48,448 nucleotides of DNA from Saksenaea vasiformis B4078 (lineage: Eukaryota > Mucoromycota > Mucoromycetes > Mucorales > Saksenaeaceae), in assembly GCA_000697055.1 (NCBI GenBank), contig JNDT01001780.1:1-48448 (forward strand), read 5' to 3'. Shown one piece after another: positions 35,703 through 46,829 of the stretch. The position numbers were made by a program, and so were the translations under genes. How positions within the stretch are numbered: the first letter of the stretch is position 1; each line of letters starts with the position of its first letter. A model generated the notes under the pieces. The model did not search any database, was not told the DNA's origin, and saw only the letters and a program-made list of their open reading frames with translations.

Positions 35703-38042
35703 TTAAAGTGTAACCACATTGGGGTCGCCATTCTAGAAAACAAACATCAACAAAAGTTTAAAGGCATTAAGCATACGCTTACAAAAGGGTGTCGCCATCC
35801 GCACTGGAATTCATCTTTTTTGTAGACCCGGTCTTGACTGGTCGAGGTATTATAGCCAATATGATACATAAGCAAGGTTTTGCTTGTCACGAGTGTTTCA
35901 CTGCACTGGGTACATTCCTTCAGCTCGCCCATAAGACACTTCTGGATCATAACGTCGGGCGGCATATCGGTATAGGTCAGAAGGAGCTCGGAAGCAAGTC
36001 GGGCAATATGCGGCTTCATGAATAAACCACTAACGAAATAGACACAAGTCAGGCTTATTGCTGCTATTTCCCTAATTTTTTTTTTACCTGCCACCAGTGC
36101 CAACAAATACCCCGCAATGGTTAGGCACGTACTTATTGGCATTGTAAATCACATTCTCAATTTTTCTCCATTCATTCGAGCCACAGACAGGAAAGTCATC
36201 CTCCATCAAAGCAACGTAGGTGTTTTCGTATGTTTCTGTTGCCAATCGTAATGCCTTGGAAACATGCAGTCGTTGATTTAGCTGTGAACCGTGCTCGCGT
36301 ACCCATGTTAAATACTGTTGACCTTTAGTATCATTGGAAAAACGATTCTGTGCCGCATCAAATTGTTTATGATCGGTGAAATGCGTGTAGACAATCGCTT
36401 GTGTGCGGCTATAGAGCGAATCTGGTTCAGGATGGGCCGGCCAGTTGGCCAAGTAGGATTCCAACGTTCGTGTTAGGTATGGAGGATCGCGGCGACGAGG
36501 TGCTGTCATGAAGACAAATGTAAACATATACCGATCGTGGCTGATCTCGTTTAGAACAGCAGGATCAACCATAGGCTCGCGTAGATGATACATGTTAAAC
36601 AGTAGTAGAACTGCCAACGTGACTACACCGACCGTAGTACATCGTTTGACGGTTGACAGCAGTATTCTCCACAGTGGTATTCGTCGATATTGGTCCAATG
36701 CGACAAGTTCATTGACATCTTTCATATCCTGTCCATCATTCCATTTTTCGCCTGCCAGACACGTCTGAACAACGATGGTCGCAATATATCCCGTCAGCAC
36801 GCCCGTCAATGACCACCACAGGATGTTTTTTGTCGTATAATTGACAAGACACATCAACAACTGCAACGTCACCTTACGTACGGTCACTTTGTTATTGGAA
36901 AGCTCATCACCGTAAAACAACATGTACTTGTCGTCGAGGCTTAGCGATTGCATAACCAACAAAGCAAACAAAAATGGTGCAAGCCCTTTTTTCTTTCTCG
37001 TCAGATAAAAAAAAATAGCTCAAACCCAATGTTTAATCTTACCTTGATTGCATTCGTGCACGGATTCGCTAAAGAAAAGACTAGGTACGGCCCATCCGGT
37101 TGATTTCGAAAAGAGGTAGCCTAGGCCTTGTCGCATGGTGCACACAGCCAAAGCGGTGGTGATAATTAGCTGAAGAAATCGACGCGTACCGCCCAACATA
37201 TGTGTGAGTGATTCTTCAAACAAGCCAAGAATAAATATGTTCCACCCAAACATCATAATATCCTGAAACATCCAATTGAACAGAAAAGGCGATAGCAACA
37301 GATTGCTGATTTCTAGTCGGTGAATCACATAAGATGGTGCAGAACATTTCAGATCTAGAACATGAAAATAATTGAGAGCCGACACAACAATGGAGAGAAG
37401 GATGGTATAACGCGTAATAATGGGGAGTGGCCAGAGACAAAGTAATTTTTGCGACTTGGATTTACAAAGCGCTTCCTTTGATTGATTGCGCAAGGCGGGC
37501 GTGAGTTGCTTCATGCCTGGAGCGGAGTAGCTGACGAACGACGGTCTTCTTGTTCGGTGATGATGGCGCATGCTATATTTGGAATTTCTTCGCGCCTGTC
37601 TCCTTATCCGCGATGAGGTCGAAGAGGAAGAAGGAGGCGGTGGAGGAGGTGAAGGAAGGGAGGAAGACACAGCTACTAAGTTTGCGGTATTTGCAGAGAG
37701 TGAAAGCGGTATGTTCCGAAAAAGGCTCCGGATACCTCGGGCCGCTGAAGGATACATCCAAAGCGGGAGATTCGGTGCTGTGGGGGTATAATCAAGGGAA
37801 AGCGGAATGGGTGGAGCCGATTGCCAACATGATGATGGAGGTAAATTGTTTTCTTTGGTGGTAGTAGTCGTCGTGTTGGTGGTTGTCATCGTCGTTGTCA
37901 TTGGTGGGACGGTTTCTTCGTCAGTTGGCATTGCTGTGGTGGTCGAATCCTGTTCTCGGTTCATTGCTGATGATGCCGATTGGGACACTTCCTGTACCAG
38001 TCGCACCGAACCGATCATCCTTAAGAGGGCATCTCGTGTCAT
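35703..38042 (-). CDS. rhomboid-like membrane domain fused to a glycosyltransferase domain
   Basis: Four exons (37043-38042, 36088-36985, 35783-36029, 35703-35732) join in frame to 724 residues. Residues 1 to about 200 are disordered, with a long Thr run and a Pro/Ser run. From about 206 a multi-pass core follows (LPIITRYTILLSIVVSALNY, GWNIFILGLFEESLTHMLGG, CNQGLAPFLFALLV, WWSLTGVLTGYI). This resembles the UBAC2/Dsc2-type rhomboid-like (DUF1751) proteins, and there is no GxSG catalytic serine motif. After about residue 430 comes another membrane segment (VGVVTLAVLLLFN, about 451-466). The remainder looks like a lumenal glycosyltransferase: MFTFVFMTAPRRRDPPYL, ALMEDDF with an EDD at 595-597, GVFVGTGGSGLFMKPH, and Cys-rich ECTQC. 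This resembles the MGAT4/PGAP4-type EDD transferases, with unknown substrate. Exon 2 spans both the rhomboid-like end and the transferase. The start 38042 is the first true ATG of the frame. Confidence 0.85.
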
Positions 38043-41000
38043 TCCCTCTAATGAAAAAGAAAGCAATCGGGGAGCGAGGTGAAACGGGCGAAAGAGAAAT
38101 TTTCTCTCTTTTTGGATCAAAGCCAGGGGACTTGACGCGAGGAGAGAGAATTCTGCCTTTCCAAATTCGGCATTACGCTTTGTGCCACTTGAACATCTCG
38201 ATAACGAAATTGTGATTTACCTATTTTTCTGAAAATAGACGTTAAAAGATAAAAAAAGCACCTTTTTTTTTTAATTATTCTATCTTTTATATGTAAGTTT
38301 GGAGGGAGATGAATCGTAAGGAAGGTTAAGTGTTTCTTTAGGTATGCACTAAACTGAGTACAACTGAGATTTTTTTTTTTTGGCTGTTACCTACAGAAAC
38401 TCTATGCCAGGGACTAATACTATTTGGAAATCCGCAAGATCATTCTGTGGAATATCATTCCAACTACAAGAAGCCCATTTTAACCACAATAAAAGTCAAT
38501 AACGACAACGAAAGAAGTAAGAGTTTTAAAATCTTCTCTGTTAGACATAAAGAAAGGAAAAGACAATGAATAGAAAGCGTCACTTACAGCTCCGGGTAAC
38601 CTCATGTGTCGGAGTATAGTGCTTAGCAGCTTACACCATTTTCCAGCTACCCAGGAGCCGTATCCTTCGAGAATCGGTGTACCAGTCAAATGGAAATTCT
38701 ATGCTACCACTTTTGATCTGTATTCAGAGAATGCATAAATTTTAACCAATATAGTCGAAAAGGGCACTGTCGTCAGTTGTCGTGCATGCATTTGTTTACG
38801 CCAACTTACGATAAGCTATTATAACCATCAGCTGATATTCGTTAAATTGTTACCAAATTTCTTCTATCCAGTTTAAGCAACAGTTATATGCGGAAGGTAA
38901 AAAATAAAATAAAAAAGGTTTCTTTAGCCCCTATCTTTTCCGTAATGATAGAGTTACAAGGAAGAAGTAAAGTAAAAAGCAACTGAGTGACACATTTATT
39001 AAGCGTCTGATTGTAAATTCAATCCATACGTGATAAAACGTATTTTCCTTTTCTTTTTTTTTTCTTTTGTTATCTCACCTATCTTATGATCAACTAATCT
39101 AAGGTTAGAGACTATGCTCGGTTGATCAGTTTTTTTGGATTTCCATATCCGGATCGGATCGGCACGGGTAAATCAGCAAAATCATATTCCTTCAAATACT
39201 CTCTTTTCTTTGCAAAACTTCCATCCAATCGAAAAAGATAATTAGCATTGAAAATCTTCGCTGACGAAAAGTACAGCACGCAATTTATTCAGTTCGCATT
39301 AAAACAGAAAGTATATCGTCTAATCACTCGAGCAATAGTGCTACACGGATTCGCACATGAAACATGTTCCCTAACTATCAAGAAAATCATTATAATCGTT
39401 TTCGAAGAGAAATATGATCGTCTGGATATAATTTCCCCAATTTTTTTTAGAATTGTAGAAGATGCAAGAAGCACATAACAAATGTAGGTCACTGGTTAGT
39501 GCATTTTAAATGCACCATCTGTTGTCCCGCATTTAACCGTTCGCCTCGCATTCCTTCCCCTTTTTCTTTGTGTTCGCGGTAACGACTACATCACACCAAA
39601 TCACTGCCGCTGGTATCCGCGACTTTGTGGGTACCGCAAGCCTGTCTACACATTCTCATATATGGAAACAAACACCAGTACCGCCTTGCAACGCGTAAAG
39701 AGGATCGGGATTCTGCCCACTGGCTAAGGGGTGAGGGGCACGTTTAAGATCACCCGACCATGTAAAGCCGATCGGCCTTACGCAGACTCCAACGCACGCC
39801 GATATCCCTCCATCGATTGCCGGCGAGCAACCGACTGCCGTTAACCAACGTTACTGTGTGTCGCTTGTCGCGCCGGTTTTCAGTTTCATTGCTAATGTCG
39901 GCTGCATTCCTTGGTTACAGAATTTGGCAGTGCATGGTCTGTTTCAAACCATAAAAGTAGCTAGGTGCATTTTTAACAACCATACGTTGTTTGTTTAAGC
40001 ATGCGTAAGATTATCCACGTGCAATAGCTTATAGCTAAATTTTTTTTTCTTCTGAGCATGAATAGTGGATTATGCTTACGGGGATCGATGTCTTTATCCA
40101 ACTGGTCTGGGCAAAATGTGACGGTAACCATTTTGAAAGAAACTAATATAGACATGAGGTCATTGCTGTAGATAAGTAAAATGACATAAATTTTGCTTGT
40201 TTTGTGGTGTGATGACGAGACGTTCTACCATACCAGCTAGTAGTTACCGCTGAAGCAAAACCATCTGACGCTTATGCCTCGGGAGGACGTTTTGTCGATC
40301 TTTCATGCGGATACTCATCCCGTCATTGAAGTTTGGTGTCTGAGAGTTCCACCTGTAGGACAATATTGTTCAAGATATATGCACTACCCAGCAGCTTGCA
40401 GTACGTAGGCAAGAAATAGTGCGTCGTTAGTGAATTTTTGATAGTCAGGAGAATCTGCTTATGTTCCAGTGAGCATGCGTTAGGTCACGAATCGTTTTAT
40501 AGCGAAAGTCTCCTTGCATTGGGAAGGTAGAAAGAAACTTTTCTTCCAGCCCTCTTTATCAACGAGGCTCTGCTGCTTGGACTCTCCACTGATTTGGGGT
40601 GTGTACAGGAGTTTCGCTTATGGCGGGGAATTCTTACTGTCTAAATGCCTTGTAACCCTTGTGATTCTCAGCAGAACAAAGTTTACCCTTTTGGATGCAT
40701 GTGAGCCTATTTGACGTGCCGTACGTAACCTACTATCTTCTTATTCATTATCCGAATATGCGACCGTGTAGCTTTATGATTTCTTCTCTTATACATGATG
40801 AAATGAAAAGGAGCCTTAGGGCGATGATTCGTTCTCAAAAGAGAAAAAAAAATTTTTTTTCTGTGTTTCAGATCAATGTATCGGATTTTTTCGCTATTGA
40901 ATCCTATGTGCCTCGCTCCATGTGGCACTTTGTAGGTTTGAGTGACATATTCAGGATAACTTAGTTCTTCCAAGAAAGTGATGGACATAAACTTTCTGGT

Positions 41001-41866
41001 AGATTTGATCCACTTCCAATAGACTTTGGACGTTCCATTCCTTTATGAAAATCCTTTTTTCTATTATCATCGGGTGCTCGACAGTGCCTTGATAGCATTT
41101 AAATCTTGGCTGTTGGCATACCGCGATTCCGTGATAGTAATTTTCTTTTTGCCGCATCCATTATTCTGAAAGCGTAGCAGTAAGATAACCTTCATCATTT
41201 TGTTAGATCAAAATTAGACTTTTTCGTAGTACAAGGCGTTTCTCGTTTCTTACCCGATGGGTCGCACGGATTCATCTGCACTATCACCTTATCCTGCTGT
41301 TCTGGTGTCTAATCGACGTGCATGGAAAGACCGTCGATAATGACACCTATTAGTCATGAATTGCATTTTATCAGGAGTTCAGGAACAGAAGAGGGGTTTA
41401 TCTTCGACATAAGGAGGAAAGGACAACAACAACAGCTTGACGGTTGCGGAATTTAATGACATTGTTGTGTCACAATAAACTGCACAAATCGACGGATACT
41501 CTACTATATCCAGATCATTTTCCGGTCGTTGTATCGAACGCACTGCGACGGCCGTATACTTCGAGAGGTGGCACTTTTTAACAATTTTTCCTATCCTCTC
41601 TATAAGCTGTGACGGCATTGTGCCCTTCTCAAGGTTAATATCGATCCTATCGAGTAAAGTAGCAAAGAGTATGTGAGCATACTTGGTTAGAATCATTCGG
41701 TGTCGCTCTTTCTTTTTTTTTTTTTTTTTTATCGGTTTTGCCTGATGGTTCGTCAGGTCGTCACAGAAACCTCGTTTTCCATTCTTGGACTTTTTTCTGC
41801 ACACCGCCCGAATTCACTTCTTTTCCCCCGCTTAGCAGCTTTTCCCATGCTTTAGCAGCTTCTGTA
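38043..41866. other. 3.8-kb gene-poor region
   Basis: No gene I can support. A more G/C-rich patch at about 39500-39950 stands out from A/T-rich flanks but every frame is broken; it may be a decayed mobile element. Open frames at 40514-40988 and 41379-41804 lack family signal. T runs lie at 38264-38272, 39054-39064 and 41709-41730. The right end must contain the phosphatase promoter. Confidence 0.4.
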
Positions 41867-43099
41867 ATGTCATCAACAAACTGCTCAACACCTCCTCCTA
41901 TTTCATCTACCTTACCCGAAGCGGTTAATATAACCTCACCAACATCAGTGTCATCGCCGGCCACCTTAAATGCACATGCTTATTCTTATCGACCAGTGCC
42001 TAAAAATTCCATTTCGCATCCCATCAAGTAAGTCATTTCTGTCGAGATAAATTTCCGAAAACTAGGTCGCTTAATTCTCGGTAATCTACATAGCATAAGC
42101 TGGATTATCCCTAATGAGTACCTACCATACCTCTCATTCAGCGAGTTACCCGATAATATTGATTTGTTTGACCTGACCGACCCATCCTTGGCCCACCAAC
42201 TGGAGCCCCAGCTGGAAAGTGCCAGAGCTGCACATCATCCATCTCGCCGAATGATGGGGAACCTTGCCTTAAGTTCATGCCCTGGCAAGAAGGTTCGGCT
42301 GACTGGACCTGTACGTGGTCGCGCGGCTATCAATCGAGACCTGGATCTTGATTTTGCCCGAATGCGGTCATTCGGTATCACAACGCTTGTGTGGTAATAA
42401 CTGGCAATTTATTTCTTCTTTTTTTTTGTTGTTGTTGTCTTTTGCATCTTTTTTTTTTCTCTCTGACAAGCATGCCATTCATAGCTGCCTGGATGACACC
42501 GAGCTGGGCTTTTTGGGCGCATCTTGGCCAAAGTATCTCGAGGCAGCGAAACGGCATAGTTTAGAAGTCATTCGTCTGCCAATGGTCGAAGGCAGCTGTC
42601 CAGACACAATCAATGATATTGATAAGGTTGTCCAACTGGTCGATGCCAAGATTCGACAAGGCGAAAACGTACTGACGCATTGTCGAGGAGGTACGCTGCG
42701 TCTTTTTTTTCCCGACGCCTGATCAGGTTCTGATGCAATAGCCTAGGTGTAGGTCGCGCCGGCTTGTTTGCATGCTGTTGGCTCCTTAAGAACCTACTGT
42801 GTCTTTCCGCAGAGCGTGCGATTCGCTATGTTCGGATACGTCGCAGCGCAAAGGCAATCGAGACAATGCGCCAGGCGGAGTTCATCATTCATTACTCTCA
42901 GTATGTTGGTAAGCTGCTTGACCAACCAAATCACCGTCTAGATCAGAAAGCCGGCTTTTCTGTTTCATCTCCTCGACCATTATTGATGGCTCACACCGAC
43001 CACACCCTGGCAGTTCCTTCTGTATCAGATATCTCCAATCTAGAACGAGCCATGAGCATTGGTCAGTCTAATCCCTCAAAAACTGCGCAAGCATTGTAA
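41867..43099 (+). CDS. CDKN3/KAP-type dual-specificity phosphatase
   Basis: Modelled as four exons (41867-42027, 42094-42393, 42485-42690, 42747-43099), 339 residues. The N-terminus is Ser/Thr/Pro-rich. The catalytic domain has SFGITTLVCCLDD and LEVIRLPMVEGSCPD, then the phosphatase loop HCRGGVGRAG with nucleophile Cys220 and Arg226 (HCX5R). A helical segment, ERAIRYVRIRRSAKAIETM, matches the CDKN3 family region after the loop. CDKN3/KAP removes phosphate from the activation-loop Thr of cyclin-dependent kinases; that substrate is only an inference here. The general-acid position, Asp in KAP (IADGG), is Glu (VEGSC). The acceptor ending CTAGGTGTAG's first AG restores the loop. The first junction is uncertain: the chosen acceptor at 42093 keeps frame but removes a protein-like stretch (GRLILGNLHSI) just before it. 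Confidence 0.85.
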
Positions 43100-43625
43100 T
43101 CTCCACCCGTTGTAATCATTTGTTGGATATCTCTTTTTTTTTTTTTTTTTTGCTTCTCTTTTTAGTTATGGTGCATTGCGTCAATAATAACCGGCAAATC
43201 TTTGCCGGGATTGACTCTCTGATAAAACCTCAGTAGTTCCGGTCTTCTAAACGTAGACATCCTTGTTAGACTGTCCGTTTCCCTTAATTTCAGCATGAAA
43301 ACAATCATCGAGGGACGGACGCGCTTTAAAGAATGTTTAAAACAGAACACCATCTCGCCAGCCTGCATAGATGATGGTACTGCGGCGCAGAGGATACACT
43401 AGTAACGGAGAAATTTCTTTTTTTTTTTTTTTCAAACGGCTCCCGCCGCGAGATGATAACTCAAGCCGTAACAAATACGGCTATAATTTATGGTGATAAG
43501 CGATTGCAGAATTTTTTTAAGTTTTTTTTTGACACATTATCGTCTGTAATTTAGACGATCACCTTACATGGTATCCCGTTGTTTTCTTCATAAAGGTAGA
43601 AACAAAGTTCATCTCATGCGGTGAT
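43100..43625. other. intergenic, convergent 3' ends
   Basis: Between the phosphatase and lectin stops. Contains several T runs (43134-43151, 43418-43432). No gene seen. Confidence 0.5.
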
Positions 43626-44983
43626 TCAGAAGCGCTTCATTCTATTGTTGTTTTCGTACATGCGATAGGCCAAAAACAAAACGCCAACCAGACCACCAGC
43701 CGCCAAAAGTTTCAAAAGGAACATGAAGAAACCTCCCGAGCTGCCCTTTGTCGGAGGAGGAGGAACAGCCTAGTTACATTTGGTTAGCTATGCCTTTCAA
43801 TCCGTTAAATTTTCTTACAGCTACGGGTTCCTTTGCCTTCTCTTCCAAAGTTCTGGTGGCAACGCTAACGATATCATGATTGTCTGCGGGGGGAGCATGT
43901 GTAAGTAGAGAAGTATCTAAGCATGCAGTGAATGAACGAACGAACCTGTCACTTCACCAGTATGAGCGGTGAAACCAAGGTATCCATGATCGGGCAATCG
44001 AACGTCCGATTTCTATGGTATGAACGTGTGTCATCAGTTCATCCGCTCTCGAGATAAGGCTAAATTTACCTTGAAGCATTGTTCCCACTGATCTTCCTCA
44101 GACCACATCACGTCCAACTGGAGGTAGTTATCTTTGTAGTAGGTCAATCTGGCGCGGGTAGGGAAGTCTCTGTCACGGAATTGGGCCTATTATCACAGTG
44201 AATTTACTGAGTGACATGCATAGCAAATCCTACCTCACAACCTGCCAGTTCAGTTTCTCTTCCATCCTTGTTATTATCGTAAGACTTGACACCATCACCT
44301 AACATGGCCGAGATATACGGGAAGGTATGATACTAAAGCAAATCAGAAGCTATGTTATAAACCTCCCCCCAAAAAAAGGGCTTACGTGAGCTCTCTCGTT
44401 GTCATAGGTGTCGAAAAACACGCCAAGACCTTCAAAATTATTTGTAGAACCAAATACAGGGCCAGGTTCGGCTCTTTGTTTGGTGATCCACACTGCCACG
44501 TTCTACGTAAGCACCACCACAAATCTGACGTATCTTTTTCTCTTTTCTTACGTGCAAATCCATCACCATAGAGATGGCCTGTGGGACCGCTTACTTTGAA
44601 CTCAAACTCAATTTCAAAGTTTGGCGCGGTCAACGGCTGAAGAACGGACGTGGTTAGCGCTTTATACGTGTAGAATATACGTCGGTCTCACCAGCCGAGA
44701 CCAGAGGTGGCCTGATTGCGACTGTCTGTTACTAGTCAAGCGGATTTGACGGTTGGTATTGATGACGGTATCACCGCCAAAATCAAACCAACGATTTTGA
44801 AGTTCATCATCTATGCATCGACGTCAACATCGGCTGAAGAATGAAGAAAAAAAGGGAAGGGAACTTTCCCGGCATACCAATATATGGCATAGAGATCGAA
44901 TGCGTTCTCAGAGGAACACTAGCAGCAGCTAGTGCTGCAGACGCAGCTGACAGCGTTGCGACGAGGGTAGACAACAGACGCAT
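43626..44983 (-). CDS. L-type (legume-like) lectin cargo receptor, VIP36/ERGIC-53 family
   Basis: Nine exons (44878-44983, 44692-44810, 44552-44636, 44386-44492, 44234-44332, 44070-44186, 43946-44012, 43819-43883, 43626-43769) give 302 residues. An N-terminal signal peptide (LLSTLVATLSAASAALAAA) leads into the lectin fold: ELQNRWFDFGGDTVINTN, SQSGHLWSRLPLT, HLYGDGFALW, then GLGVFFDTYDNER and ISAMLGDGVKSYDNN, which contain the Asp/Asn ligands for Ca2+ and mannose. After a Pro-rich linker comes a single transmembrane helix (FFMFLLKLLAAGGLVGVLFLA) and a short cytosolic tail ending MKRF, similar to the KRFY tail of VIP36. It should be a type I receptor that carries high-mannose glycoproteins between ER and Golgi. 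Every junction preserves phase. It converges on the phosphatase gene. Confidence 0.96.
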
Positions 44984-45315
44984 GGTAAGAAGCAACACGG
45001 GAGTTCCAATTCCCTCGAGTATCCAAAAAATACGAAGGCGCGTGGCAGCCGGAGAGGCCAGCTGGGTTTTAAAGTGGTATCGGAGTTCACACTGCGCGCA
45101 ACTGCGAGCGCCGTGACGCTGCAGGCAAACAACCTATTTGCAAACGTACGTCAATTTGCACAGACAAGGGACGAAAGATATTTATTGCATAAAATATTAA
45201 TGATCTATAAAGTTGAAAGGAATTGCGTATTTAGTGGCATGGAATGCGTTTGATCTGTTGCAATAGAACACAAGAAACAGTCTCCTGAAGCTATTCGTCA
45301 GGAAGGAAATTACTA
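44984..45315. other. upstream flank of lectin gene
   Basis: Presumed promoter of the lectin gene. No other feature recognised before the inverted-repeat element begins at 45316. Confidence 0.45.
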
Positions 45316-46829
45316 CACACACTCCAACGGGACACTCCAATACCCCCAAGTTCTGAACGGACAGTAAAATAGAAGTATCAACTAGTTGCCATGCTCAGGT
45401 GCAGTGTAGTACAGAAACAGCGAAGTCTCTCACAATGGAGTGTCCCATGGTGGAGCGCCCTGCAGCAGAGCCAGATACACTACAGTACGCACTCTATATA
45501 AGGATATTTGATAAATTTGAGAGGTAGTATCTTACAAGGCAGATGTACAGAAGTTTTGCACATATGGAATCGTTTTCCCAATCGAAAAATGACGAATAAA
45601 TCTGCAATGTCTGAGCGACCGCCAATGTTTTAAAAAATGTGATTGATTGAAATGATCGCCGCTGTACAATAGTACAAGTGTTTCTAAAGAGAATACACCT
45701 CGTTTTATTTGGAAAAGAGATGACGCGTGATGCGCGAACACGTAGCATTCGCTCAACTTTTGGACATTCCGAGAGATACTATCATCCCCCCAAGTTATAC
45801 TAGCAACTATTCTCGAGAAAATAATACACTCCTTGTCTACCCTGAATATTATTATATCAAGTATCTACTGCAGCATGTCTGAAGATAATTGTTGGAACCC
45901 GGCAACAAAAACTCTGCTGCAGGACACTTCGCTACGTGGCATTGCACTATGGGACACTCCACTGTAACCGAATTAAGCGTTACAGTGGGCGCGCGTTATA
46001 ATTATACTTGATATGGTTATATGGTTATATTCTTGGTAAAGTTATATGATTGTCCTTTTCCCAATGTTGTTCAGGCTTTAACATAACATTATTCGCTTAA
46101 GTTTTAAGTTATAGAATTTTCGAAAAGTATAATAGGTGAAATAGATTAACCGAACTAGGGAAGTTTATCCGTGCTGGTTGTTCAGGCGTCAATTCATGTA
46201 TAACCTATGGAAATGTACGATATCATACTTTAAATTTGTCTTTGCAATCTATTCTAGTATAATACATAATTGTTACCTGCTTGATACGTTATGTGGTACG
46301 TTCTAACTCTCAACTTCATGAACAGCAGCAGATCAAGGTCCGACATAAAGAAGATAGAAAGCTTGTGTAACAGTAAGATTTTACAAGAAATTCATCGGGT
46401 AATAGCTAGAACATTATGAGACAGACGTTAGAATATAACACTTGGAGCAAAAGGGTCAGACAGGAAAAATGTTTTGCATCTCTTCAATCATCTATATATG
46501 TATGTGCTTCTATTTGCTATCACTTAATAATATAGTGCAAATTCACGGACAAATATTACAGAAAATAAGATCAGATACATGCACTTGTGCAGTCTGATCC
46601 TACGTAAAAGACGATGATCTATAAACGCTCTGGGTACTATATTGAAAGGCTCGCTTCAGCGTATACAAGAGTGAGCCAATAGGAACAGAATTATGTAGCG
46701 GACATTAAATTCGATCTAGTTATATTCTCCTCACCGAAGGTATAACTATAACGCGCGCCCACTGTAGATACTACACTCCATCCTTGTTTTAATGATTTTG
46801 GGGGCTGCAGCGTCCCGTTGGAGTGTCCC
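45316..46829. mobile_element. outer inverted-repeat element, non-autonomous (about 1.5 kb)
   Basis: The left end contains ACACTCCAACGGGAC and the right end GTCCCGTTGGAGTGT, an exact 15-bp inverted pair. Weaker similarity extends inward through a CCCCCAA / TTGGGGG pair. Each end is next to a TA (45314-45315 and 46830-46831), as expected of a TA target duplication. The interior is A/T-rich and has no intact transposase; the minus-strand frame at about 45494-45756 is short and unrecognised. Further internal inverted copies occur (ATGGAGTGTCCCATGG at 45435-45450 against ATGGGACACTCCA at 45949-45961; CCTGCAGCAGAG at 45459-45470 against CTCTGCTGCAGG at 45912-45923). A decayed DNA transposon or foldback element; the precise left end is uncertain. 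Confidence 0.55.
45983..46764. mobile_element. inner TA-flanked element with 25-bp terminal inverted repeats (Tc1/mariner-like, non-autonomous)
   Basis: The left end starts CAGTGGGCGCGCGTTATA and the right end is its exact complement; the match continues to 25 bp with one mismatch. TA dinucleotides flank both ends (45981-45982 and 46765-46766). Ends starting CAGTG next to TA are characteristic of the Tc1/mariner superfamily. The 782-bp interior has no transposase frame, so this is a MITE-like, non-autonomous copy, nested inside the outer element. Just left of it, CCACTGTAAC (45959-45968) pairs exactly with GTTACAGTGG (45979-45988), so a CAGTG-type end also faces the other way. Confidence 0.75.

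Noticed and set aside
38100..38120. Longer N-terminus for the rhomboid-transferase protein starting at 38120
   Set aside because: That frame begins at a TTG codon; the first real ATG is at 38042.
37550..38215. Plus-strand Val- and Ser-rich frames opposite the fusion gene
   Set aside because: Antisense shadows of the Thr/Pro/Ser-rich N-terminal exon of the rhomboid-transferase gene.
45494..45756. Possible transposase fragment inside the inverted-repeat element
   Set aside because: No DDE/D signature or other transposase motif visible in any of the three minus-strand frames.
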